Part shown: in pieces, positions 1 to 7,000 of the stretch | Position numbering within the stretch: the first letter of the stretch is position 1 | Layout of the letters: each line of letters starts with the position of its first letter | NCBI GenBank assembly: GCA_904420185.1 | Contig: CAJFUJ010000056.1 | Span: 1-60,618, forward strand | Direction of reading: 5' to 3' | Source of the DNA: an uncultured Butyricicoccus sp. | Lineage (GTDB): Bacteria > Bacillota > Clostridia > Oscillospirales > Butyricicoccaceae | Length of the DNA stretch: 60,618 bases | Position numbers and translations under genes: made by a program | Notes under the pieces: generated by a model | The model's database searches: none | What the model was told of the DNA's origin: nothing | What the model saw: only the letters and a program-made list of their open reading frames with translations

Positions 1-42
1 CCCCAAAGGCCTTATGGGAGCAAAAATGGGGTTTATACCAAC

Positions 43-74
43 GAAGGCCGGCTCAAAAGGACGAGCCGGCCTTC
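43..74 (-). terminator. Hairpin downstream of flagellin gene
   Basis: A perfect 12-bp inverted repeat (43-54 with 63-74, 8-nt loop) lies 74 bases past the flagellin stop on the minus strand. The tail after the stem is not strongly T-rich, so it is a terminator-like or 3'-stabilising hairpin rather than a textbook terminator. Confidence 0.55.
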
Positions 75-147
75 ATCGTACAAAATGCCCTTTGGGCGAT
101 TGCGTTTCAGTTGGTAACAGGTTTCAAGATTACCTATGCTGCGTCTC

Positions 148-1251
148 TTACTGGAGCAGCTGCAGTACGCCCTGCGGAACCTGGTTCGCCTGCGCGAGCA
201 TCGCCTGCGCGGACTGGATGAGGATGTTGTTCTTGGTGTAAGCCATCATTTCCTCGGCAACGTCCGTGTCGCGGATGGTGGACTCTGCGTCCTGGATGTT
301 CTCTTCCATGACGGACAGGTTGTTGATGGTGTGATCCAGACGGTTCTGGGTTGCGCCCAGCGTGCCGCGCATATCGGATACGCTGTTGATTGCTTGCTTG
401 ATCACATTCACAGCTTCCTGCGCACCTGTCTGCGTGCTGATATCAACAGGGGTCAGGCCAAGCGCTTCTACATGCATATCCTCGATCGAAACCGAAAGCT
501 GGTTGAAAGGATCCGAGGTATCACCGATCTGCAGAGTCAAATCCTTACCAGTACCCGCAAGCGTAACCGCTGTGCTCGTACCGATCTCCAAAGTATAGCC
601 TTTATTATCCGCTTCAACCTGAGTCTTTAACCCAGCCAAATTAGTAAACTCACCATTCGCGGCATTCGTAGCTGCAGCCATCGTATAGATCTTGCCATTG
701 ATAGTTACAGTATCGCCCACTGCCAGCTGAGAGAGGTCAATGCCCGCAGTTGCATCACCTACACTCACACCGGAATCAGCCGCAACCGACGCAGAAATAG
801 AAGTGTTAAGGTTGAGCTGATTGCCTTCCTTCATCGAGCCGTCCAGCAGCTTGATGCCGTTGAAGTTCGCAGAATCTGCGATGCGGTCGATTTCTTCCTT
901 CAGCTGGGTAACTTCCTTCTGCAGCTGGGTACGATCGGTTGCGTCGTAAGTGCCGTTCGCCGACTGCTCAGCCAGCTCGTACATACGGTTGAGCATGTCG
1001 TGTACTTCGGTCAGCGCGCCTTCAGCGGTCTGTACGAGGGAGATGCCGTCCTTCGCGTTATCCTGCGCCTTGTCCAGGCCGGTGATCTGCGCGCGCATCT
1101 TCTCAGAAATCGCAAGGCCAGCCGCGTCGTCGCCCGCGCGGTTGATCTTATAACCGGAAGACAGCTTTTCCAGGTTCTTGGACAGAGCAGAAGTGTTGTT
1201 ATTGTAATTCCGGTAGGCGTTCATCGCCATAATATTGTGTTGAATACGCAT
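148..1251 (-). CDS. hag: Flagellin
   Basis: Structural subunit of the flagellar filament, exported by the flagellar type III apparatus; 367 aa. The N-terminal ~140 residues carry the conserved D0/D1 coiled-coil sequence (MRIQHNIMAMNAYRN at the start, then LEKLSSGYKINRAGDDAAGL). The last ~75 residues carry the matching C-terminal domain (LGATQNRLDHTINNL, ending QANQVPQGVLQLLQ). The central ~130 residues are a short variable region. The start has a TTTGGAGGAA ribosome binding site. It lies 161 bases downstream of a csrA homologue on the same strand, the usual arrangement for post-transcriptional control of flagellin in Gram-positives. The product is certain; whether it is the only flagellin cannot be seen here. 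Confidence 0.97.
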   Translation of the reverse strand: MRIQHNIMAMNAYRNYNNNTSALSKNLEKLSSGYKINRAGDDAAGLAISEKMRAQITGLDKAQDNAKDGISLVQTAEGALTEVHDMLNRMYELAEQSANGTYDATDRTQLQKEVTQLKEEIDRIADSANFNGIKLLDGSMKEGNQLNLNTSISASVAADSGVSVGDATAGIDLSQLAVGDTVTINGKIYTMAAATNAANGEFTNLAGLKTQVEADNKGYTLEIGTSTAVTLAGTGKDLTLQIGDTSDPFNQLSVSIEDMHVEALGLTPVDISTQTGAQEAVNVIKQAINSVSDMRGTLGATQNRLDHTINNLSVMEENIQDAESTIRDTDVAEEMMAYTKNNILIQSAQAMLAQANQVPQGVLQLLQ

Positions 1252-1412
1252 AAAAAGATTCCTCCAAAAAATCTGATTAATGTGACGGGGCCATCCTATC
1301 TACCCCAGCACAGGTCGTGGATGCGCTGTTTGGCTTGTACCATCCGGCCGGACTGGCGCAAACCGCTTGGCGCGTGAACTTCTATCTCATGCGACCCGTC
1401 GGCCGCGTGAAA
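1252..1412 (-). promoter_or_regulatory. Flagellin mRNA leader with candidate CsrA sites
   Basis: This csrA-hag gap holds two GGA-containing motifs on the sense strand: GGAGGA overlapping the ribosome binding site (1260-1265) and ATAGGATGG about 30 nt upstream (GGA at 1294-1296). CsrA dimers classically bridge two GGA sites, one on the Shine-Dalgarno sequence. I saw no sigma-28 promoter match, so hag may be read from upstream of csrA or from a promoter I cannot recognise. Confidence 0.5.
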
Positions 1413-1910
1413 TCAAAGGGATGTTGGATTTTTGTGGGCTACGCAGCCCGTTGATTTGTTGGGTTGCGACACACCTTGACGGTTGTATGGTGTGGATTTT
1501 TCCTGTCCGGCATGTTTTGCGCTCCCTCTGGCCGCTTCCAGCTGCACGAGCCGGTCCAGCTGTTCGCAAAACGCCGCGCGCATCGACGGCTGCAGTTGGG
1601 CTGTATCCAGCAGCGAACGTAGTTGCTGCACAGCGTCTACACGCTGAGTGTCTTGGCGGCGCTGCGCGGCCAGCTTTTGCTGTTGCCGTTCGGCATAGCG
1701 CTGACTAGAAGGGCTGGGACGCAGGCTGTCTTTGAGCACTGAAGGGCGCTCGCCGCCTTCGCGTTCCCGCACCGCACCCCGCAGCACAGGTGTTTCGCGC
1801 GGTGCTTGAATCGAAACCCGCATCCGCGAGCTGGATTCCTTAAAGACCTGGATGACAATGTTGTCCCCGATCGTGATATAGTCTCCTGACTTAATCTGTA
1901 AAGAAAGCAC
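1413..1910 (-). CDS. csrA: CsrA-family RNA-binding regulator with long C-terminal extension
   Basis: Carbon storage regulator homologue, 165 aa where CsrA is normally 60-75. The start is a GTG at 1908-1910 with AAAGGAG five to six bases before it; the ATG-initiated frame 38 codons further upstream has no ribosome binding site. Residues 1-45 match CsrA: Leu4, the SGDYITIGDNIVIQVF strand, and APRETPVLR, whose Arg aligns with E. coli Arg44, both needed for RNA contact. After about residue 50 the protein becomes Arg/Gln/Ser-rich and probably helical (for example LLDTAQLQPSMRAAFCEQL), with no domain I recognise. It sits directly upstream of flagellin. The expected partner fliW is not in the window. 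The family call is firm; the role of the tail is unknown. Confidence 0.85.
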   Translation of the reverse strand: MLSLQIKSGDYITIGDNIVIQVFKESSSRMRVSIQAPRETPVLRGAVREREGGERPSVLKDSLRPSPSSQRYAERQQQKLAAQRRQDTQRVDAVQQLRSLLDTAQLQPSMRAAFCEQLDRLVQLEAARGSAKHAGQEKSTPYNRQGVSQPNKSTGCVAHKNPTSL

Positions 1911-1956
1911 AGCGATCTCCTTTCGCCTGTCCGTCACTGTCTGCAAGGGCGTTTTA

Positions 1957-2086
1957 AAAAGTATACGTTTTAAAACAAATTCTTTGGATTCAAAATTTTT
2001 TGAGAAAAGGCTTAACTTTCTCAAAAAGCAGGCGATAACATGAATGAAAGTTAAAAGAGCTTAGCTGTTTGCAAACGTATACTTTT
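1957..2086. repeat. Long-range 14-bp inverted repeat upstream of csrA
   Basis: AAAAGTATACGTTT (1957-1970) and its exact reverse complement (2073-2086) are about 100 bp apart in the AT-rich region before csrA. Between them is an 11-bp stem-loop (1997-2007 with 2017-2027). This could be a pair of operator sites or a folded csrA leader. Confidence 0.5.
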
Positions 2087-2151
2087 CCGACCGCTAATTT
2101 GTGCACTTTGTGCATTTCTCGCGTACAAATCCGGAAAATCCCTAAAAAATA

Positions 2152-2190
2152 ACGAGCGCACGATCTGTTCCATACAAATCGTGCGCTCGT
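2152..2190. terminator. Bidirectional intrinsic terminator
   Basis: A 13-bp perfect stem (2152-2164 with 2178-2190) is followed by TTTTTA on the plus strand and by TTATTTTTTAG on the minus strand. It directly follows the MATE stop codon and insulates csrA-hag from it. Confidence 0.85.
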
Positions 2191-2192
2191 TT

Positions 2193-3518
2193 TTACGTAT
2201 ATTGATTTTTGAGGCCCTTTGACGGTTTCTTATACAGGATGAGTCCCAGCGCCGCGACCACCAGTTCCGTGACAGGCAATGTAAGCCAAATACCGGTCAT
2301 CCCCCACAGGGCGGACAACACAATCGCCATGGGTAAAACCAGCGCCAGGCTGCGCAACAGCGAAAGAATATGCGCTGGAATTGCGCGCTCGATCGAGGTG
2401 AAATGGGTGGACAAAACAATATTAAATCCTGCAAAGGGGATTGAAATAAAGTACAGTTTGAGGCCTGTGACCGCAATTTCTTGCAAGGCTGCGCTATTTT
2501 CCGCATTAAAGATTCGGGCGATCGGGTCTGCGAACACGAACAAGATCACATAGACCACCAACGAAAACGCCAACATAGACAGCATTGAATACCGCAAAAA
2601 CTGTACGACCGCCTTGGGCCGGTTTTGCCCATATGCCTGGCTGACCAGCGGTTGTGCGCCTTGGGCAATACCGGTATAGACCGACAGGACGACCAGCGAA
2701 ATGTTTGCGATCACGCCGTAGGCCGCCACGCCGGTGTTCCCCTCCAGCGGCAAAATCAGGCTGTTAAACGTGATCATCACAATGCCTGAAGAAAGCTGTG
2801 CGAGCAAAGAAGGGAAACCCAACGACAGGTTGGCGCCGATCATCCCCGCCTGAATGCGGGTACGAATCAAATGAAAGCCCTTTTGTTTGCGCATCCAATG
2901 CGGCGCCATCACCACAACGCCGACCACAGGCGCCAATCCGGTCGCCAAAATTGCACCAAAGATGCCCATGCCGCACGGGAAAATAAATACATAGTCGAAC
3001 ACAATGTTAAACAGGCTGCTGCTGACCGTAGCGATCATCGATAGACGGGGGTTGCCATCGTTGCGGACAAAGCACAAAAACACATCATTCAGAATAAAGG
3101 CGGGCGCAAACAGCAGCATGACCTTCAAATACGTATTGGTCATCTCAAAGACCGCTGCATCCGCGCCGAGCAGGCGGGCCAGCGGCTCGGAACAAAACAG
3201 TCCCATCGCCATAAAAATCAGTGAAAAAAAGGCTGATAAATACAATGTATGAGTATATATACTGTTGGAATTTTTCTCCTCCCCTTGGCTCTTATAGATA
3301 GAAAACTTCGTTGCGCCACCCATTCCAAGCATCAGGCCCAGCCCATGGATAAAATTATAGGCTGGCACAGCCAAATTGAGCGCTGCAAGCCCGTTGGTCC
3401 CCAGCCCCTGTGCGACAAAAAAGGTGTCGGCCAGGATATAACACGACATTGCGATCATTCCAAACACACTCAGGGAAACATAATGTGAAAACTCCGCGAG
3501 CGGTTTTTGGTTTTGCAT
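2193..3518 (-). CDS. MATE family multidrug/cation efflux transporter
   Basis: Inner-membrane antiporter of the MATE family, 441 aa, the usual length. Start chosen at the ATG at 3516-3518 (MQNQKPLAEF) because AAAGGAAG lies seven bases upstream; the frame also opens at a TTG eight codons earlier without spacing for a ribosome binding site. The sequence shows twelve hydrophobic segments in two halves, with typical MATE features early on (YILADTFFVAQGLG near residues 30-45 and the LMLGMGGATKFS loop). The substrate cannot be inferred. It is a single-gene unit with its own promoter, a terminator-like hairpin in its leader and a bidirectional terminator after it. Confidence 0.93.
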   Translation of the reverse strand: MQNQKPLAEFSHYVSLSVFGMIAMSCYILADTFFVAQGLGTNGLAALNLAVPAYNFIHGLGLMLGMGGATKFSIYKSQGEEKNSNSIYTHTLYLSAFFSLIFMAMGLFCSEPLARLLGADAAVFEMTNTYLKVMLLFAPAFILNDVFLCFVRNDGNPRLSMIATVSSSLFNIVFDYVFIFPCGMGIFGAILATGLAPVVGVVVMAPHWMRKQKGFHLIRTRIQAGMIGANLSLGFPSLLAQLSSGIVMITFNSLILPLEGNTGVAAYGVIANISLVVLSVYTGIAQGAQPLVSQAYGQNRPKAVVQFLRYSMLSMLAFSLVVYVILFVFADPIARIFNAENSAALQEIAVTGLKLYFISIPFAGFNIVLSTHFTSIERAIPAHILSLLRSLALVLPMAIVLSALWGMTGIWLTLPVTELVVAALGLILYKKPSKGLKNQYT

Positions 3519-3546
3519 AGATAGTTCTTCCTTTCTGCCCAAAAAG

Positions 3547-3606
3547 AAAGCGCTGTCCTTTTGCAGCTCCTAAAGGCCTACTGCTGCAAAAGACAACGCT
3601 TTTACC
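3547..3606 (-). promoter_or_regulatory. Terminator-like attenuator hairpin in MATE leader
   Basis: On the minus strand the leader folds into a stem of about 18 bp (AAAGCGTTGTCTTTTGCAG with its near-complement, one bulge) followed immediately by CTTTCTTTTT. This is the form of an intrinsic terminator, but it lies between the MATE promoter and its ribosome binding site. Read-through must be permitted for the pump to be made, which suggests inducible attenuation. Confidence 0.65.
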
Positions 3607-3633
3607 CGGCGGTAAATTTTAAAGTTCCATCAT

Positions 3634-3662
3634 AGGATAGCAAACCCTACGCGCCCTGTCAA
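3634..3662 (-). promoter_or_regulatory. Promoter of MATE gene
   Basis: TTGACA (3657-3662) and TATCCT (3634-3639) on the minus strand, 17-bp spacer. The predicted start near 3627 leaves a leader of about 110 nt. Confidence 0.75.
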
Positions 3663-3687
3663 GAGCCACACAAAAATTTTTGTTACT

Positions 3688-5055
3688 TCAATCGGCACAG
3701 GTTCGACAGGGGGTCAATCCGCTGGCCAATGCCTGTTCTAAGGTCGCTGGCTGGGCGTTTTTGCCGGCGCAATCGGGGTCCAGATGGTAGCGTTTCCCGG
3801 TAGGCGTGACATAAACCGTACCGGGCTGGGGTTCGGGCTGCACCGGCGGGATTTCTGGCTGAGCAGGCGGCGTTCCCGGCTGGGTGGTAACAGCCCCGCC
3901 TTGGGTGGCTGTGAGACGGCAGGTCTGCCCGTCCGTCATGGCGACAATGGTGCCGTTCAAGTCAGTTCGCCAAACCGGGGTCCCAGCCAAGCGCGCGAGG
4001 GTTTGCGGGCTGGGGTGGCCATAGCTGTTGCCTGCGCCGCAGCTAATCACCGCAGCTTCGGGTGCAACCGCCGCCAAAAATGCGCTGCTGGTTGAGGTAT
4101 CCGCGCCATGGTGGCCGACTTTGAGCACATTGCTCCGCACAGCTGCGCCAGTGGACAAGAGCACATTCTCCACCTCGGTTTCCGCATCCCCCATGAATAG
4201 GAATCCGGTGTTTTGATAGGTCGCTTTCAGGACAATCGAGGTGTTATTCAGTTCGTCGGATGGTTGGGCTGCCAGCACCGAAACCTGTGCGTTGCCCAGG
4301 GGATAGCTCTCGCCTACCTGCGGCACGGTGATGGTCCGGTTGTTGCGCTCAATGGCGTCGAGCACGTCGCGGTAGGTCTGGGTGTTGGTGGTCGCATTCG
4401 GCAGCAGCACATTCTGCACTGGAAAGGCGTCGAGCACATCGTCCATGCCGCCGATGTGGTCCTCATGTGCGTGGGTGCCGACCACATATTTCAGTGTATC
4501 CACACCAGCCTGCTCCAGATACGCGACCACCGCGCCGCCGTCCTCGTTGTTGCCTGCGTCGATGAGCATATACTCCCCGCCGCTCGACAGCAGGATGCTG
4601 TCCGCCTGGCCCACGTCCAGGTATTCGACCACCAGCGGCCCATGGCCTTCGGTGAGGACATAGACTGCCCGGGCTGTGGCGTCCCACAGCACGCGGGCAT
4701 CAAACGCTTCAGATACAAAGCGGGCGGGCACCATGGTGCGGTTTTGGACCAGCTGGGCGGGTACATCCAGCGTGTGCGCCTGCCCGTTGACGTAGGCAGT
4801 CGTCTGGCCGACCGTGACCTGCACCGATTGGCTACCTTTTTGTGCGTTGGCAGTTTGGGTAGCCGGGTCCCACTGCACCTGGGCGTCCAGCGCCTCGAAA
4901 ATCGCGCGCAGCGGCACCAAGGTGCGGCCACTGGCAATCACCGGCGGGGCATCGGTCTGCAACGCGCTCCCATCGACATACAGGTCAACTGCAAACGCAC
5001 CCGATACCGACACCAACAGCGCGAATAGTGCACAAAACAGCTTCTTTTTCATCAT
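3688..5055 (-). CDS. Exported ComEC-like metallo-beta-lactamase-fold hydrolase
   Basis: Secreted or surface protein, 455 aa. Residues 1-22 are a signal peptide (MMKKKLFCALFALL..). Residues ~25-135 contain two copper-amine-oxidase-N-like modules, each with the RTLVPLRAIFEAL / RTMVPARFVSEAF signature, a surface stalk domain. Residues ~140-390 are a metallo-beta-lactamase domain of the ComEC/Rec2 type, with DVGQAD (148-153) and the zinc motif HAHEDH (195-200), then a GHHG-type motif. A Pro-rich linker and a small Cys-containing module (YHLDPDCAGKN...TPCRTCAD) end it. ComEC-type domains degrade one DNA strand during uptake; related lone proteins are phosphodiesterases, so a nuclease or phosphodiesterase role outside the membrane is an inference. 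It is last in the minus-strand gene run, 41 bases after the 2H phosphoesterase. Confidence 0.85.
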   Translation of the reverse strand: MMKKKLFCALFALLVSVSGAFAVDLYVDGSALQTDAPPVIASGRTLVPLRAIFEALDAQVQWDPATQTANAQKGSQSVQVTVGQTTAYVNGQAHTLDVPAQLVQNRTMVPARFVSEAFDARVLWDATARAVYVLTEGHGPLVVEYLDVGQADSILLSSGGEYMLIDAGNNEDGGAVVAYLEQAGVDTLKYVVGTHAHEDHIGGMDDVLDAFPVQNVLLPNATTNTQTYRDVLDAIERNNRTITVPQVGESYPLGNAQVSVLAAQPSDELNNTSIVLKATYQNTGFLFMGDAETEVENVLLSTGAAVRSNVLKVGHHGADTSTSSAFLAAVAPEAAVISCGAGNSYGHPSPQTLARLAGTPVWRTDLNGTIVAMTDGQTCRLTATQGGAVTTQPGTPPAQPEIPPVQPEPQPGTVYVTPTGKRYHLDPDCAGKNAQPATLEQALASGLTPCRTCAD

Positions 5056-5096
5056 TTTTCCCCTTTTCGTTCGATTTATGCGTGCCTACCCCTATT

Positions 5097-5801
5097 TTAG
5101 GGCACGCGCCAAAAATGGTTCATGTCCGAAAAACACTGGTATTCCAGCGCCTGCGGCGCCAGTGTCAGTGCAAGCGGCCCCCGATTTTCCCAGTCGGCCA
5201 TAGCCTGCCGCAGGCCGTTTCGCTGCGCGGGCGCGTACCGTCCCGGCCGGAAATAGGCCAGCGTGACGTGCGGCGTCCACGGATAGCCCAGCGGCGCCAG
5301 CCGCTCCAGCCGTTCATAATGCCCGCACAATTTTTCCCATCCGGTCGGGTCCGAGGGTACGAATCCAAGCACCACACTGGTGCGGACCATGGGAAACAGC
5401 GCGGTTGACTGCATCTGCACTGGTTCGCCCGCTGCCATCTGCCGGACGCAAGCCTTGACCTGCCCGTCCATGCCCGCCACCCGGCGGGTCAGCGCCTCGG
5501 ACGGCGCGCCGCTGGCCAGGTCGTGCAGGGTCAGGTGCAGGGTGTCCGGCGCCAGCCGGTCGGCAAGCAGGTCGCCGCAAGCGTCGTAAAGTGACTGCTG
5601 AAGTGCCGTTAACGCCTGCCGCGCCGGTTCATCTAGGGTGAACACCACGGTATTGCCCATAAAGGACCGCATATGACCATGTGCGTCCACCTTTTGCAGC
5701 AAATTGGGATTGGTCTCCCACATCCCGTCCGGGGGCAGGCAGTTGTTGCTGCACGCCTGCACCCGATCGCAAAATTGCTGGTAGCTTTCTTGGTGCGCCA
5801 C
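5097..5801 (-). CDS. 2H phosphoesterase (2'-5' RNA ligase / LigT-like) protein
   Basis: 234 aa, counting from the GTG at 5799-5801, which has AAAGGAG nine bases upstream; a GTG three codons earlier directly abuts that sequence and is less likely. The two signature H-x-T-x motifs are present, HLTL near residue 89 and HVTL near 178, with typical spacing. LigT-fold proteins hydrolyse 2',3'-cyclic phosphates or act on 2'-5' linkages in RNA or nucleotides. It lies 60 bases after the last membrane protein of the Hsp70/AAA run and 41 before the metallo-hydrolase, and may be part of the same transcript. The C-terminal half matches the family better than the first ~45 residues, which are unassigned. 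Confidence 0.82.
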   Translation of the reverse strand: MAHQESYQQFCDRVQACSNNCLPPDGMWETNPNLLQKVDAHGHMRSFMGNTVVFTLDEPARQALTALQQSLYDACGDLLADRLAPDTLHLTLHDLASGAPSEALTRRVAGMDGQVKACVRQMAAGEPVQMQSTALFPMVRTSVVLGFVPSDPTGWEKLCGHYERLERLAPLGYPWTPHVTLAYFRPGRYAPAQRNGLRQAMADWENRGPLALTLAPQALEYQCFSDMNHFWRVP

Positions 5802-5825
5802 AGAATCCACCTCCTTTGCAGCACG

Positions 5826-5855
5826 GCAAGCAGGGCGTTTACGCGCCCTGCTTGC
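5826..5855 (-). other. Intergenic 12-bp hairpin without T tract
   Basis: Perfect 12-bp stem (5826-5837 with 5844-5855) between the Hsp70/AAA run and the 2H phosphoesterase. There is no T-run in either direction, so it looks like an RNA-processing or stability element that could set unequal expression of the two parts of the run. Confidence 0.5.
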
Positions 5856-5861
5856 ATCGGT

Positions 5862-6971
5862 TTATGCGTGTGCGGTTTGTTCGGCCGGGCTGGTCTGCCG
5901 GGCGGTTGTTTCGGTCTGATCCTGGGCCGTGTCTTGGGTTTCGGCCTTGTCCGCTGGGCGGTTCAACATCTGCCGCACCCGCTCCCAAAAGGCCTGCATG
6001 GCCGGGCGCAAAGTGTTCTGATACCAGTTTCCCAGCTTTTCCAGGCCCTTGTGGACCAGCTGGTCCAGGCCGGTCACTTCGGCGACCTTTTGCACGAGGT
6101 CTGCGCCCGCTGTGACGATCTGCTTGACCGTGACCAGGCCCAGGAACACAGCAGCGATGGTGCCAATGATCCCCATGCCAACAATGGCCTGCACAAACAG
6201 GAAGGTCAGTCCACCCAGCACAAGCGCCAGCTTGGCCGCCACCACAATCAGCAGCGCGGCCGCGGCCACGCCCGCGATCAGCTTGAGCCGCGCGCGCACA
6301 GTGTCCCAGTCCACCCGGCCCAGTATGCCTGCCAAAATTGTGCGCTGCTCACACAGGGCCGCAGCAGCCGAGACGCCGATCTGTTTAGCGTCCAGCTCGT
6401 CGGGTACGCCGTCCAGATTGCCGGTGGCTTTTTGGATGTAGAGCGCCAGGGCCATATACCGTTCGTCCAACCGTTTTTCCTCGGCCTGCCACATGGCTTG
6501 CTGGCTGTCGCCCAGGTCCTGCATGAGCTGGGCGGACGCCGCACAGTCGATGTGCAGCAGGGCATACTCGCTGAAATACTCGCAGATGGCGTCGCGCATG
6601 GCCGGGATTTGGCTTGCGTCACCGGTCTGGGGCGGCTGCTGCCCGGCCGCTTGGGCGCAAGCGGTCAGCACCTTGCTGAGCTGGGTGGCCTGCTCGTCCG
6701 GCGTTTTGTCTTGCAGCAGCTGGTCCAGCACATCTTGCACCAACGCCGTCGTTCCCTTTTCTTCGGCCTTTTGCATACCGTCGTGAAACAGGTCGATGCC
6801 GTCGCACAGGTCATCCACGATCAGGCCGGCATCCACGCCCTCCAGCCGGCTGGCCAGGGCGTTTTTCATGTTCTGCTCCACGGTTAGGCCGGTTTGTGCT
6901 TCGGCCAGCATGGTCTCGGCTAGGGTACGAGCGGTTTGAAGCTGTTCTTTGTTCCACTTTTGCTGTTTCAT
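5862..6971 (-). CDS. Membrane protein of Hsp70/AAA operon, paralogue A
   Basis: Family not recognised; 369 aa. The N-terminal ~220 residues are soluble and predicted helical. Residues ~231-283 form two or three strongly hydrophobic segments, and the C-terminal ~85 residues are polar, ending in a Gln/Thr/Glu-rich tail. It aligns by eye with the preceding gene product: VLDQL at 81-85 here matches VLDHL at 82-86 there, the regions around residues 175-209 and 166-200 correspond, and both end in membrane segments, so the two are likely old duplicates. It is the eighth gene of the run, 29 bases after paralogue B, with an AAAGGAGAG ribosome binding site. Likely membrane partner or anchor for the ATPases; that role is inference. 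Confidence 0.75.
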   Translation of the reverse strand: MKQQKWNKEQLQTARTLAETMLAEAQTGLTVEQNMKNALASRLEGVDAGLIVDDLCDGIDLFHDGMQKAEEKGTTALVQDVLDQLLQDKTPDEQATQLSKVLTACAQAAGQQPPQTGDASQIPAMRDAICEYFSEYALLHIDCAASAQLMQDLGDSQQAMWQAEEKRLDERYMALALYIQKATGNLDGVPDELDAKQIGVSAAAALCEQRTILAGILGRVDWDTVRARLKLIAGVAAAALLIVVAAKLALVLGGLTFLFVQAIVGMGIIGTIAAVFLGLVTVKQIVTAGADLVQKVAEVTGLDQLVHKGLEKLGNWYQNTLRPAMQAFWERVRQMLNRPADKAETQDTAQDQTETTARQTSPAEQTAHA

Positions 6972-7000
6972 TGCAAAGCTCTCCTTTCGATCGCAGAGAT

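Noticed and set aside
1252-1412. Sigma-28 promoter for flagellin
   Set aside because: Searched for a TAAA...CCGATA-type match on the minus strand; none found.
1911-2024. ATG-initiated longer form of CsrA
   Set aside because: The first ATG lies inside the leader hairpin and has no ribosome binding site, while GTG at 1908-1910 has a perfect one and starts exactly at the CsrA N-terminus.
3671-3684. ACAAAAATTTTTGT palindrome as a terminator for the metallo-hydrolase gene
   Set aside because: All A/T stem without loop, too weak to be a terminator; it may be incidental next to the MATE promoter.
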